This document shows positions 1 through 8,605 of a DNA stretch of 34,671 bases, in pieces; position 1 is the stretch's first letter, and the number at the start of each line of letters is the position of its first letter. Where the stretch lies: the NCBI GenBank assembly GCA_031261265.1, contig JAISKI010000016.1:1-34671 (forward strand), in the 5' to 3' direction. The stretch comes from Candidatus Peribacteria bacterium. GTDB taxonomy: Bacteria; Patescibacteria; JAEDAM01; Absconditabacterales; Absconditicoccaceae. The translations under genes were made by a program, and so were the position numbers. The notes below the pieces were generated by a model. That model made no database searches. It was not told the origin of the DNA and worked only from the letters and a program-made list of their open reading frames with translations.

Positions 1-2
1 CA

Positions 3-92
3 TTTTCTCATGTGAAACAGAAAGCTAATTTACATAGATGATTAAAAAAGAAGAGAAAACTTAAAGTTCTTGACCAATTTTTATGAAAATAA
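3..92 (+). CDS. C-terminal end of an unknown basic protein (partial)
   Basis: An open frame enters from the left edge and ends at TAA 90-92. With TGA read as Gly it encodes about 29 residues that are rich in Lys and Arg (KKKRKLKVLDQF) and contain two TGA codons. A strong plus-strand terminator follows at 158-187, which fits a real gene ending here. The piece is too short to name a family; the basic character would suit a ribosomal or nucleic-acid-binding protein, but that is a guess. Confidence 0.3.
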
Positions 93-157
93 CCACACAA
101 AAGTAACATTATGCCGAAAATGATGTATAATCGTTTAAAGTGGAAATTCTAAAAGAA

Positions 158-187
158 ACAGGTAGCTTATAGTTGCCTGTTTTTTTC
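158..187 (+). terminator. Intrinsic terminator between convergent genes
   Basis: The stem ACAGGTA / TGCCTGT (one G-T pair) with a 9-nt loop is followed by seven T on the plus strand. On the minus strand the same stem is followed by TTCTTTT just beyond the truD stop, so it may work in both directions. Confidence 0.65.
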
Positions 188-1537
188 TATCCTCGGAATC
201 TCTAGTTTATTCTCCTTCAAGGTCAACTGATCCACTCCTTCCAAAATAAAAGCCAGAAGCACCGTTGCATAGCTCCCTGTCGGCAACGAAAAACGAAGCA
301 ACAAATCATTCCCTTCCCAACTCCACTCCAAATCATGAAGGAACACCCACAATGGACGACGAATCCCCCACAATTGATACATTTTGCAGACTTCTAAAGC
401 ATGCTCATCAAATTCTGCCAGTTGCAAAAGTTGATCATCACGTACTCTCGCCTTGCTTCCGCTCGGAGCCAAGAGAAGATTCCAACCTAACATCGGTCAG
501 GTAGAAACCCAAGTCGTTTCTTCAGCAGAAAAAGAATAAGGAAACGTTTTACCTTTTCCATGATTGATCAATAACGGAGGATCAAAAAATCCCTCTCCTA
601 CGTACTTCTCTTTCAATTTTTTATAATCAAAAAGTCTGACTTCCTGATCCTGATACATTCCAACCCTCGCCCCACTTGCATAATAACGATCTATCATAAT
701 ATCCCCCTGCAACTGTTGCTGTCCCTTTTCCCAACGTCCCATCACATACTCATTGAAATACATACTCGGATACGCCTGCAACATAAACCTCAGATGATAG
801 GTTTCCTGTCATTGCGAGCGAAACGAAGTAGAGCGTGGCAATCCAGATGACGAGTTAATCACCTCCTTTGCTTCCCAAAAATTTTTATACCCCTTTCCAA
901 ACCTCTGATATCCAAAACAATTTGGGAATCCCTTTTTCTTCACTTTCTCGATATTTTCTTCAATCAGCTTCTTTTTCTCTTTCCACATCTCGTCCAACAA
1001 AGATTGTTCTTCCCCTTTTGAGGGGAAGGTGGCACGAAGTGCCGGATGGGGTTTTGCTCTCAATCTCACTTCAAACCTATTCCCCACATTTCCCCCAATC
1101 CTCAAAGGGCTCTCTCCTCGCGTAGTCTCCAAGACCTTCACAATCTCTCCCAAAGCAGACAAAAATTTGTCCCTTCCTCATGCACGTTCCAAAGCACTAT
1201 GAAAAACGGTAATCCATTGTCTTGTAATCCCCACTTTATCCTTCAATCCTGCAATTCCAAAATCCTCACGAGAAAGAGAAAGCTGACGTTGAAGATGCTC
1301 GAGGACTTCCATCGTAGTCAGATTTTCTTTTTGAAAATATACATAAAAAACCTCCCCACTACCACTCGGCTGAGCAGACAGGAGTTCATCCACAATAAAA
1401 TCTGAAGAAGAACGCTTAAATTGGTAAAGCAAAAGAGAATAGTAAAGGTATAAAGTATCTTCTCCAAAGATAAAAAAAAGCTGATCAAATACAATAGCGA
1501 TTGAAAAAAGCCCCGTGTTTTCACACAGGACTAGCAT
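167..1537 (-). CDS. truD: tRNA pseudouridine(13) synthase TruD with two in-frame palindromic insertions
   Basis: This enzyme isomerises U13 of tRNA to pseudouridine in the cytosol. Reading three TGA codons as Gly joins four frame fragments into one 456-residue protein. Visible family motifs are GLKDKVGITRQW (catalytic Asp near residue 100), GNRFEVRLR, PNCFGYQRFG (near 205), SMYFNEYV, GPMLGW (its first Gly is a TGA) and RFSLPTGSYATVLL near the C terminus. The start is set at ATG 1535-1537; a TTG at 1561 is possible. The protein is longer than many TruD, partly because two hairpin-forming repeats (809-846 and 1008-1052) are translated within it, as KPHPALRATFPSKGEE and GLPRSTSFRSQ. It lies 30 nt after the stop of the gene at 1568-2083 and may share its transcript. 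Identity is secure; activity with the insertions is untested. Confidence 0.9.
809..846. repeat. Palindromic dispersed-type repeat inside truD
   Basis: The segment contains ATTGC ... GCAAT outer arms and GAGCG/CGCTC-type inner symmetry, of the kind CATTGCGAGCGAAACG ... GAGCGTGGCAATCC. Close variants of this sequence are known to me as dispersed repeats in many bacterial genomes. It is richer in GC than its surroundings and is read through in frame by truD (peptide GLPRSTSFRSQ). Confidence 0.6.
1008..1052. repeat. Second palindromic repeat inside truD (double hairpin)
   Basis: A perfect hairpin CTTCCCC TTTTGA GGGGAAG is followed directly by a second hairpin GGCAC GAA GTGCC and GGATGGGG. The pair resembles dispersed repeats seen in other bacteria. 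On the minus strand it encodes KPHPALRATFPSKGEE within TruD, just after the conserved NRFEVRLR, where family members have no such segment. The reading frame is kept. Confidence 0.6.
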
Positions 1538-1567
1538 CCGGAGAATCTCCAAATAACACAAGCCAGT

Positions 1568-2083
1568 TTATACAAATCCTGGCTTCATAGTTTCGATCAC
1601 GAGGATATTCTCCCCAAGATGGGGAGTGACCGCACCCTGTTGAAAGAAGGAAATAATCTCAGCACTAGGGTCATAGTTTCCATCATTTTTCAAACGACGA
1701 AGTTTTACCTTATAACCACCAACCCCCTCACAAACAACCTGATGACCCGCCTCTATTACCACAAATTTTCCTGCAGGGATAGAAAAAGTTTTCACTTTTT
1801 CCTTAGGGGTATTCTCAGATAAAAATCTTTGAAGAGAGTCCTCATCCAAAGAATAACTATGTTTATTCCAATAGAAGGGTTCCTTCCACACTTCCGCGAA
1901 TATTTCACGAATTTTCCCCTCAATAATCTTCATATCCTCCTTCAGACTTTCTTGATACATTTCTCCAATAATGAATTCCGACGGGAAAGAAAATCTTCCT
2001 CTAGGAGAGCTTTCCAAAGATACTTCTTGTCCTTTATCAAGGGAAATAACATCACACACCTGTAATAAACGTTTTGTTTCCAT
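1568..2083 (-). CDS. Unknown protein, paralog of the protein at 21894-22511
   Basis: I do not recognise this 171-residue protein. It has no TGA codon. Its C-terminal half matches the protein at 21894-22511 closely: FSIPAGKFVVI against FSIPAGDFVVI, LRRLKNDGNYDPSAEI against LQRLKDDGSYNPTSPEI, and the end ETMKPGFV against RKMKVGFS. Both also share an early VGDVI/VCDVISL segment and IGEMYQE/IGEIYKE. No signal peptide or membrane segment is visible. The start is ATG 2081-2083 after an A-rich leader rather than the upstream TTG. A clear promoter lies at 2130-2157. It precedes truD in the same direction. Confidence 0.75.
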   Translation of the reverse strand: METKRLLQVCDVISLDKGQEVSLESSPRGRFSFPSEFIIGEMYQESLKEDMKIIEGKIREIFAEVWKEPFYWNKHSYSLDEDSLQRFLSENTPKEKVKTFSIPAGKFVVIEAGHQVVCEGVGGYKVKLRRLKNDGNYDPSAEIISFFQQGAVTPHLGENILVIETMKPGFV

Positions 2084-2129
2084 GTTTTTAAATTTTAATG
2101 CATTTTTAATTTTTGTTTTCAACAAAAAG

Positions 2130-2157
2130 ATTATACTTATGTAAATAATAAAGTCAA
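2130..2157 (-). promoter_or_regulatory. Sigma-70-type promoter of the gene at 1568-2083
   Basis: On the minus strand TTGACT and TATAAT are separated by 16 nt, both at or near consensus. This belongs to the TTGACT promoter group found before most TGA-free genes of the window, but lacks the ATATATAT spacer. Confidence 0.7.
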
Positions 2158-2194
2158 GGGAATTTTATGTAGAGTTAAAAAAAATTATGAAGAC

Positions 2195-2222
2195 TTGATT
2201 ATCATCCATAAAAAGCTACATA
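2195..2222 (+). promoter_or_regulatory. Possible promoter of the ATP-grasp/radical SAM gene
   Basis: TTGATT (2195-2200), 16 nt, then TACATA (2217-2222), with TATAAA overlapping at 2221. It ends about 30 nt before the ATG at 2252. If real, the TTG at 2195 is a -35 element and not a start codon. Confidence 0.4.
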
Positions 2223-2251
2223 TAAAGTATATTTATGTTGTACAATCTTCC

Positions 2252-4324
2252 ATGAATTCTTTCGATTTTTCTAAAGTACATTTTAATACAGGACTCCTAG
2301 TGAAGGAATGTTTTGAGAGAGACATAGAGGTCCAATATATGGGAGATCCAGATATTTTACTGGCTTCTTACCAAGGACATGACGAGATCATTACCGAAAC
2401 AACACTCTCTTGTATGCCCTACCCTTTGAAATACATAATAGATGATAAATACTTCTCTAAACTCTTATTGCAGAGAATTGGCATTTCTACTACCTTAGGA
2501 AAATCTTTCAAAAAGTTTGAATTAGGAAAAGCATTACTCTATAGCAGAAACATTGGCTATCCAGTTGTAGTAAAACCCACACTCTGATCTCACGGAGAAT
2601 CCGTACACATGAATCTCAATACGTTTGATGAAATAGCCAACGCACGAGATAGTATTACTTGAGTACTTTGAAACTATGTAGATGGAGATCTTTTAGTAGA
2701 AAAGCAATTTGAAGGGAAAGAATTTAGAATATTTATTACAAAGAATGATTTTATAGCAGTAGTGGAAAGAGAACCAGCAAATATTATTGGAGACGGAATT
2801 CATACCATCAGAGAGCTCATTGACCAGGAAAATTATAGAAGAATGCATCCCAGAAATTCTTGTTTATGCGAAATATGGATTGATGATATTGCTGAAAAAT
2901 TCATGAGAGATACGTGAATCACCTTTCAGGATATTCCTAAGAAAGGGAAAAAAGTCTATATCAGACCAAATTCTAACGTTTCAGGAGGGGGAAACTGTTA
3001 TGATGTCACCGATAAAGTACACTCTTCCGTGATCGCTATAGCCAGAGAAATCCTGCAAAAATTAGCACTCCCCTATGTAGGAATCGATTTCATGACCAAA
3101 GATATTAGCAAAAAGCAGACAAAAAAGAGCTATATCATCTGTGAATTAAACACCATGCCAGGGCTCTCCTTACATACTCATGAAGAAACGGGAAGAGCCA
3201 AAAATGTGGCTGGAGCATTAATTGATCTCATCTACCCTGAAACTAAAGAAAACAAAACTCCCGAATACCCAGACATTCAAAAAACTAATGCAACATTTTC
3301 TGCAAAATATCCCAAATCTTATTTTTACAAACCTTTAGCAGTAGAAATTGAGATCACTACCAAATGCAATCTCAAATGCTCTGAATGTGGGATTTTATCA
3401 GATGTAAAAAAGCCTCATGATCTCCCCATAAAAGACCTTATCCAGAGGATAAAAAATCAAAAAGCTGGAATATATGCTTATTCTATCACAGGAGGAGAGC
3501 CTTTCTTAAAATTCGATGAATTACTTTTTTTGATTAAAGAATTAAAAGAATACGATCTTTTCAAAATACAGACTAATGGATCTTTTTTTAGCTCAAAGGC
3601 AGAAACCCTATCACTACTACGTCAACTTAAAAATATAGGACTATGAACGAAAAACAAATACCTTAAGCCCACTATTGCATGCTCCTTTGGTATGCAAACA
3701 ATGCACGGAGTAAAATTAGACAATATTTGTCATTTTTGCTATGCAATGAAAAAAGTCCGACCTCATCAAGAAGTCATAGGTAGGCTTAATTTAACCGTAG
3801 CTACCAAAGAGAAAGAGTCCTACTACCTTGCGGAATTAGAAAAAAGATATGAAGAACTCTACGGAGAAAAGTTTGACTACAATTTTGTAGCTATCCAGTC
3901 TTTATTGTTATATCATACCGATACGCTCACCTCAAAAAAGAAAAAGACTCCAATCAAAGAAGTAATTGAGAGATACAGAGACTGGGATTGTTTTTGAGAC
4001 CGTTATGAGCGAGATACTCCTTTCCCCAAAATGCTGATAAGATCCACAGGAGAAGTATATGCTTGCGTAGGATTTGAACATGTTTGCAAATTAGGAAACA
4101 TTTCCACAGACTCTCTTGAACAAATTATTAAACATGCTAATCAAGACACCACACTTAAAATACTAAAAACATGAGGAGTATCTTGATTGTTTACCTATTG
4201 TACCAAAAACAATCCTAAAATGGCAAAAGAGAGCATTGTAGAAAGTTCAGCATCTTGTTCTCTCTGCACAGTATGTAAACACCTAACTAAAAATTATTTA
4301 CCCACAAGCAATCACTTTTTGTAA
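2252..4324 (+). CDS. ATP-grasp ligase fused to a radical SAM/SPASM enzyme
   Basis: One 690-residue protein appears when eight TGA codons are read as Gly. The first half is an ATP-grasp domain of the cyanophycin-synthetase/GshF type: IIDDKYFSKLLL (near 75), VVVKPTLGSHGES (near 110), VYIRPNSNVSGGG, PYVGIDFM and the metal-binding end CELNTMPGLSLHTHEETG. After a short linker comes a radical SAM domain with CNLKCSEC (C372, C376, C379) and SITGGEPF. The C terminus looks like a SPASM/twitch domain: GEVYACVGFEHVCKLGNIS and a closing CSLCTVC. The linker lies inside a stretch without any TGA or stop, so the fusion does not depend on the code. ATP-grasp enzymes join carboxylates to amines or hydroxyls, and SPASM radical SAM enzymes often modify peptides; the fused product probably acts on a peptide or protein, but the substrate is unknown. 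It converges on the radical SAM operon 4298-8313. The start at ATG 2252 is preferred; no Shine-Dalgarno is seen. Confidence 0.85.
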
Positions 4325-5680
4325 AAGTTCTCAATTTGCAACTATCTCCTGAGCAGTAAAATGTTCAGTAGAAAAATTAATAGGAAGTTTTTCTTTTTGT
4401 CTTTCCACAATTTCTTTAAAATTGATCATATTACTCTGGATTCAGAATTGTTTTTGATACATAAAAAGTGTAGACCCAGGTTCCAAATCAATAACATTAG
4501 CGAATATCTCCACATCAGGATAGTGATGCTGGATATATACAATCATCTCCAAAGTCAACAAAAGGTCCTCATACGTTTCAAAAGGGAATCAAGTAGAGAA
4601 ATAGACAGAACAATGAATTCCTTTTTTATGGAGATATTCTAGTCTTTCATACAAGGAAGCATTATCATAGAAAAAACTTTTTATTCTTTTCCTTAGCATC
4701 TCTGATCAGGTCTCAGGGGAAATATTCAACGCAGAATGCTCTCCAAACGTTTGAGAAAATTCATCAATAAATTCCTCAGAAGGCAGTCAAAAACAATCAA
4801 AAATATGATTAATGCTGATATGTTGTCTTCTAATTTCTTTAAATAACGCTAGATAATATGCACTATTGGGATAAGGATCAAAACAAGAATTCCAAGAAGT
4901 TATTCAACTTTCTATCAGCTTTTTTAGTTCATTAATCACATACGGAATATCATAAAAAAAAGGAGCAGTCCTGATAGCATACTTTTGCTCAGATACTCTA
5001 GATCCTGCACAAAACACACAATTACCACTACAACCTCTTCCACAACTAAAATAAACATTTTCTCTCTTTTCTGACAAGCTATCCTGCCTAATCTTGAGAT
5101 ATTTCTCAGAATTTTTCACTAAACTGATATCAGAAAAAGAAAATTCTTGATAATTTTCAGGAGTTATTTCAAAATGAGCAAAGTTTTTGATAATAGCATT
5201 CCTTTCGTCTCTATAAACCAAGTTAGGAATAATAGAAATATCCTCGATTTCATTAGAAAGGTAATTGCTAAGTTGAAGTAGAGGAAATTCTCCATCCCCT
5301 GTTATCACAAAATCTATTTCCGGATATTCCTCTAAAATTTCTTGAGCAAAAAAAGTCGCAGTCTTCCCTCCAAGCACAATCTTGAGATCAGGTAATGCTT
5401 TTTTAACTTCTTGTATTGTTTTGATTGTATCAAAGGCTTGCTGGTGTCGATGTAAACTTATTCCCAATAAAGGTACTTGAAATTGTTTAAGATATGCTAT
5501 CAAAGAAAAGTTTTCATCTAGATATTTTTCTAATCAATAATTTACAATTTGCACACGTTTTCCATGTCTCTGTACATACTCAGCTAGAGAAAAAAGCCCC
5601 ATAGAAAGCACATAAATAAAAGGAGGAGTAGGAGCCTCTCTAGATACATGTAATAATAAGAGATCCAGTGTTTTATCCAT
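4298..5680 (-). CDS. B12-binding-domain radical SAM protein
   Basis: A 460-residue protein is recovered with several TGA-Gly codons. The N-terminal part resembles a cobalamin-binding domain (LLLLHVSREAPTPPF, YVLSMGLFSLAEYV, IVLGGKTATFF, DFVITGDGEFPLLQL). The radical SAM cluster motif is GCSGNCVFC (C217, C221, C224), followed by DPYPNS, LNISPETGSE and STGFPFETYEDL, all common in this class. Such enzymes often methylate unactivated carbons, but not all do. The ATG at 5678-5680 overlaps the stop of the preceding gene by 8 nt, so it is the last gene of the operon. Its end overlaps the tail of the convergent ATP-grasp/radical SAM gene by 27 nt. The substrate is unknown. Confidence 0.85.
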
Positions 5681-6572
5681 GATTCTTTTGTAATAAGAAA
5701 AATTCTTGGGGCTTAAAATATCCCTTAAATTTTCAGAAACTTTTCACTACCAAAGATCTATTCTCTTCAAATCCTTTTTTCATAAGAATTTCTCTTAATC
5801 TCCACATAAGATCAATATTCAATTTAACGGCAGAATCTAAATGAAGTAATCATTCAATATAACTTTGGTATTGCGAGAAAATTACGATAGTTCCTTTTTC
5901 GGAGATACAAATAAGAAAATTACTTAATTCTTCAAGGAAAGCTTCTTGAATAGCCGTGGTGTCTTCTTTTAAAACAGTTTCCCAGAGTTGTACCAATTTA
6001 CTTTCATTGGTGTAGATGTCTTCTATTCCAATTTTTTTTCTTTTCGCATAAAAGAATAAAAAGGTATCATCTATAATATGATTAGCAATAATAAGCTCAT
6101 AAGGAGTACTTTTTTTAGCTGCAAAAATATCTGTCACTCTCTTTTGGATCTTATATTCATACTTAAATAAATGCATAAAATTCTGAATTTGATCCATGGC
6201 TTTCGTGTCTTTATCGATAATTTCGATCACACCTTGATATCCTAAGTAATATAATGCCAATTCTATTTTTGGAGCTCGTCCAGGGCAAAGATTCGCAATA
6301 CGAGAAATTTTAGCCATTTCAAATTTTTGTAAAATAGCTTCCCAAGTTCTTGCATTTTTACAATAATCACTCAAGTACTTAAAAAATTCTTGGGTTCTCT
6401 CTGGAATATTATATTTATTTTTCTGTGAGAAATCCGTTTCTAGATACTCTCTATTGATCAGCCTTTCATATAACGTATGTAAATCAGCATCCAGCCTCTG
6501 AAGTTCCAAATCAGAGACTTTCTTAGTTTCTAGAAAAGTAGTAATATCGTTGAGTTTTCTACATTGTCACAT
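5673..6572 (-). CDS. Methyltransferase-like protein in the radical SAM operon
   Basis: A 299-residue protein ends in TAA 5673-5675 and contains TGA-Gly codons (one near the start, one at 5850). The middle has a Rossmann-type pattern: ISRIANLCPGRAPKIELAL, then VIEIIDKD at the expected end of the second strand, then YELIIANHIID. This fits a class I SAM-dependent methyltransferase, though the glycine loop is atypical (CPGRAP). The start ATG 6570-6572 lies 8 nt after the upstream stop, and the end overlaps the downstream start by 8 nt, so the three genes are translated from one message. No membrane segment is visible. The function is inferred from fold pattern only. Confidence 0.6.
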
Positions 6573-6580
6573 AAAACGAT

Positions 6581-7588
6581 TTATGATTTTTGATAAAAAG
6601 AATTTTCTCTTTTTTCCTTTTTTAAAGTTTCTAGAGCTTGTCCACAGGCAGCGTTATATTTTATTTCCTCATCGATGGCAGGAGCATAAGCATAGGTAAA
6701 TCATGACCTTTCAATATCTGCGATAATATCGATCAATTCTTGACTAGATACAGGCTTTTTATCTATTACATCTGATTCTTTGATCAGTCCATTCATTCCT
6801 ACCCTATCAGAATTTTCTGTAATATTTAAGGGAGATAATCTGATATATATATCTTTTGGATCAAAAATCTTTTTCAATGCTCAGAAATCATATTTTATCC
6901 CTTCTAAGAGAATAAAATTCAGAGAGACCATTCTCGGGTTTATTTTTCTGAATTCTTTGATATACGTACTGGTTTCTGCTAAATCCATAAATCCTGCATA
7001 ATTATTTTCCATTCCCAAAACTTTCGATCTCGTAGCATCATCTGTCGCATGAACACTAAATTGCATCATAATATGAGGAATAATTTCTGGATAATCAAAG
7101 AACTGATAAACTCCATCTTTGTATCCATTGGTACTCATACCTATCTTAACATGAGGATATCTTTTGATCAATTCTTGGATAGAAGCTATCACATTATCTA
7201 TATTCGCACAAGGCTCTCCCATTCTGGTATACAACACATGAAATTCTTGGCTCTCCATAGGATCAGTTGATCTCCCATATTTCTTTCCTTGTTGAATAAG
7301 AAAATCCACTTGTCCCAAGAGTTCTTCTTTGGAAAGATGTCTTTTAAAGGTCCTTTTTGCTGAACAAAATTGACAGTTAAAACAACAACCTACCATGGTA
7401 CAAATGGTCATGACTCTTTTATTTTTATCACTGATTTCTCAAAAGTCTTGATATTTATAAGGGCGAGTTCCTAATTTATTTTCATTAGGGAGATAAACGT
7501 CCCCTACCTCAATGAGCTGATTATCTTTATCTAACTGAAGAACATAAGCTTGTCCACAAGCCATTTCTATAGTTTTAGCTATTTTCAT
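6581..7588 (-). CDS. RlmN/Cfr-like radical SAM methyl synthase
   Basis: This 335-residue protein carries GCCFNCQFC (cluster cysteines C68, C72, C75) and then RlmN-like blocks: RMGEPCANIDNV, KIGMSTNGY, MQFSVHATDDATRSKVLGM and, after a TGA-Gly, YIRLSPLN. Near the end NAACGQALE matches the RlmN block that holds the cysteine which is methylated during catalysis (C315 here). RlmN-class enzymes methylate C2 of adenine 2503 in 23S rRNA and certain tRNAs. Here the usual N-terminal accessory domain is shortened and replaced by about 60 residues that contain a second ACGQ. Its place in an operon with two other SAM enzymes suggests a different substrate, or a lineage-specific RlmN. The start is ATG 7586-7588. 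It follows the Ser-tailed protein by 49 nt. Confidence 0.8.
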
Positions 7589-7637
7589 AAAATCCCTATT
7601 AAAAAATAAATTTACCTACAGGCTTTTCCTTAGACAA

Positions 7638-7958
7638 TTATCCAGAACTACGAGAAGAGGATTTAGATGAAGAGGATTTAGATGAAGAAGATCCACCCAT
7701 AGTAGAGACTGCTTTCAATTTTCTGTTAAATTCTTCTTTTATAGCATCCACAATAGCCTCTATAGCATCCAAACATGCTGTCTCCAGAGCCTTAATCACC
7801 TTTTCATTATTTCCCACATAATTTCTTAACTCATCAAGATCAGCTTCAAATTCTTTCATTTTCCCTTTAAAAGAATTAGGAATTCAAAGAGTTTCTAATG
7901 CTGCTTTTTGTTTTTCAATTCTAGCAATAACCTCTGACTTATTGAAATTTAGTGCCAT
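7638..7958 (-). CDS. Small helical protein with a Ser/Lys-rich C-terminal tail
   Basis: I do not recognise this 106-residue protein. Residues 1-85 are charged and predicted helical (KSEVIARIEKQKAALETL, EADLDELRNYVG, AIEAIVDAIKEEFNRKLK). The last 20 residues are almost only Ser with spaced Lys/Arg and end SSSRSSG after MGG. One TGA codes for Gly near residue 25. It starts at ATG 7956-7958 after a pyrimidine-rich leader shared with other genes of the window. It lies 79 nt after the 91-residue protein and 49 nt before the RlmN-like gene. The low-complexity tail beside radical SAM and ATP-grasp genes makes it a candidate substrate, but a surface linker or nucleic-acid-binding tail is equally possible. 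Confidence 0.7.
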
Positions 7959-8037
7959 GGATAACAGGATAATAAATAAAAGTACTAATCTACCTCTATG
8001 GATTATACCAAGTTATTCCCAATTTTCAAGAGATTAT

Positions 8038-8313
8038 TTATAAAAGATTTTTGAGTGCATCCATCTCAACCGTATTTTCTTCTTTCGCTCGATCTTTTTC
8101 CGTATTGATAGTCATTCGTCCCGCATTAGTGATGAGCTGTTCTTGTTTCATCATAACCTCTTTGAAAAGATCATATACTCCATCAATTTCTCCTCTCTCC
8201 CCTTTTACAAAGCTTCCTAATTCTACTTTGAAGTTGTCTAAGTAGTCATAGAATTCTGCTCTGATCTTTTCAATGTTGTCTGTGAAAGTAGCTTGTTGTG
8301 TGTTGTAGATCAT
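8038..8313 (-). CDS. Small helical protein heading the radical SAM operon
   Basis: An unrecognised 91-residue protein, highly charged and helical (TDNIEKIRAEFYDYLDNF, DLFKEVMMKQEQL, KDRAKEENTVEMDALKNLL), without Cys, membrane segment or signal peptide. It has no TGA. It starts at ATG 8311-8313 and is the first gene after the promoter at 8433-8460. Two palindromes, one over the -10 box and one in the 5' leader, suggest tight control. In size and composition it resembles the next gene product, so the two may form a helical pair. Confidence 0.65.
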   Translation of the reverse strand: MIYNTQQATFTDNIEKIRAEFYDYLDNFKVELGSFVKGERGEIDGVYDLFKEVMMKQEQLITNAGRMTINTEKDRAKEENTVEMDALKNLL

Positions 8314-8338
8314 GGTAATAGAGTATAAGAGATAAATA

Positions 8339-8355
8339 ATTGTATAGTATACAAT
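8339..8355. promoter_or_regulatory. Perfect 17-bp palindrome, candidate operator
   Basis: ATTGTATA G TATACAAT is a perfect palindrome in the leader 26 nt before the ATG of the gene at 8313. It has the same ATTGT ... ACAAT arms as the sites at 8427, 11439 and 27364. Confidence 0.6.
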
Positions 8356-8426
8356 AACTAGAGGGTAAAAAAATAAACTCAGCTATTGTAATAAGATATT
8401 TTGTTTTTGTTTCTTCATCCTTTACT

Positions 8427-8445
8427 AATTGTAGTATACACAATT
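8427..8445. promoter_or_regulatory. 19-bp operator candidate over the -10 box
   Basis: AATTGTAGTATACACAATT has perfect 6-bp arms and covers the -10 box of the minus-strand promoter at 8433-8460. The identical 19-mer lies over the nadE -10 box at 11439, and a variant at 27364. A repressor bound here would block RNA polymerase. Confidence 0.65.
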
Positions 8446-8460
8446 ACTAGCAAATTGCAA
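8433..8460 (-). promoter_or_regulatory. Promoter of the radical SAM operon
   Basis: On the minus strand TTGCAA, 16 nt, TATACT. The transcript would have a leader of about 110 nt that contains the palindrome 8339-8355. Confidence 0.65.
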
Positions 8461-8560
8461 GAGATTTTACAAAAAAGTTTTATGGCTTATGATAAGGTAT
8501 TAGTAATTTTTTTGGGCACTTTATTAAATTCAGACAAACAAATACAACATCACATAAAAT

Positions 8561-8587
8561 AAAAAGTCCCCCATTCCAAAGAGAGAC
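8561..8587 (-). terminator. Terminator after the ADP-ribosylglycohydrolase gene
   Basis: On the minus strand GTCTCTC, 8-nt loop, GGGGGAC, then TTTTTATTTT. The stem uses some G-T pairs. The stretch 8461-8560 between this and the next promoter holds nothing else I can name. Confidence 0.6.
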
Positions 8588-8605
8588 CTTCCTCTTACCC
8601 TTCCC

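Noticed and set aside
167..1561. truD and other broken frames as pseudogenes or frameshifts
   Set aside because: All breaks are TGA in an unbroken frame and fall at glycine positions of conserved motifs, so they are sense codons under code 25.
2252..4324. Selenocysteine insertion at TGA in the radical SAM protein
   Set aside because: Eight TGA in one gene, at Gly-type positions and not at Cys sites, and the same in housekeeping genes; no SECIS is needed.
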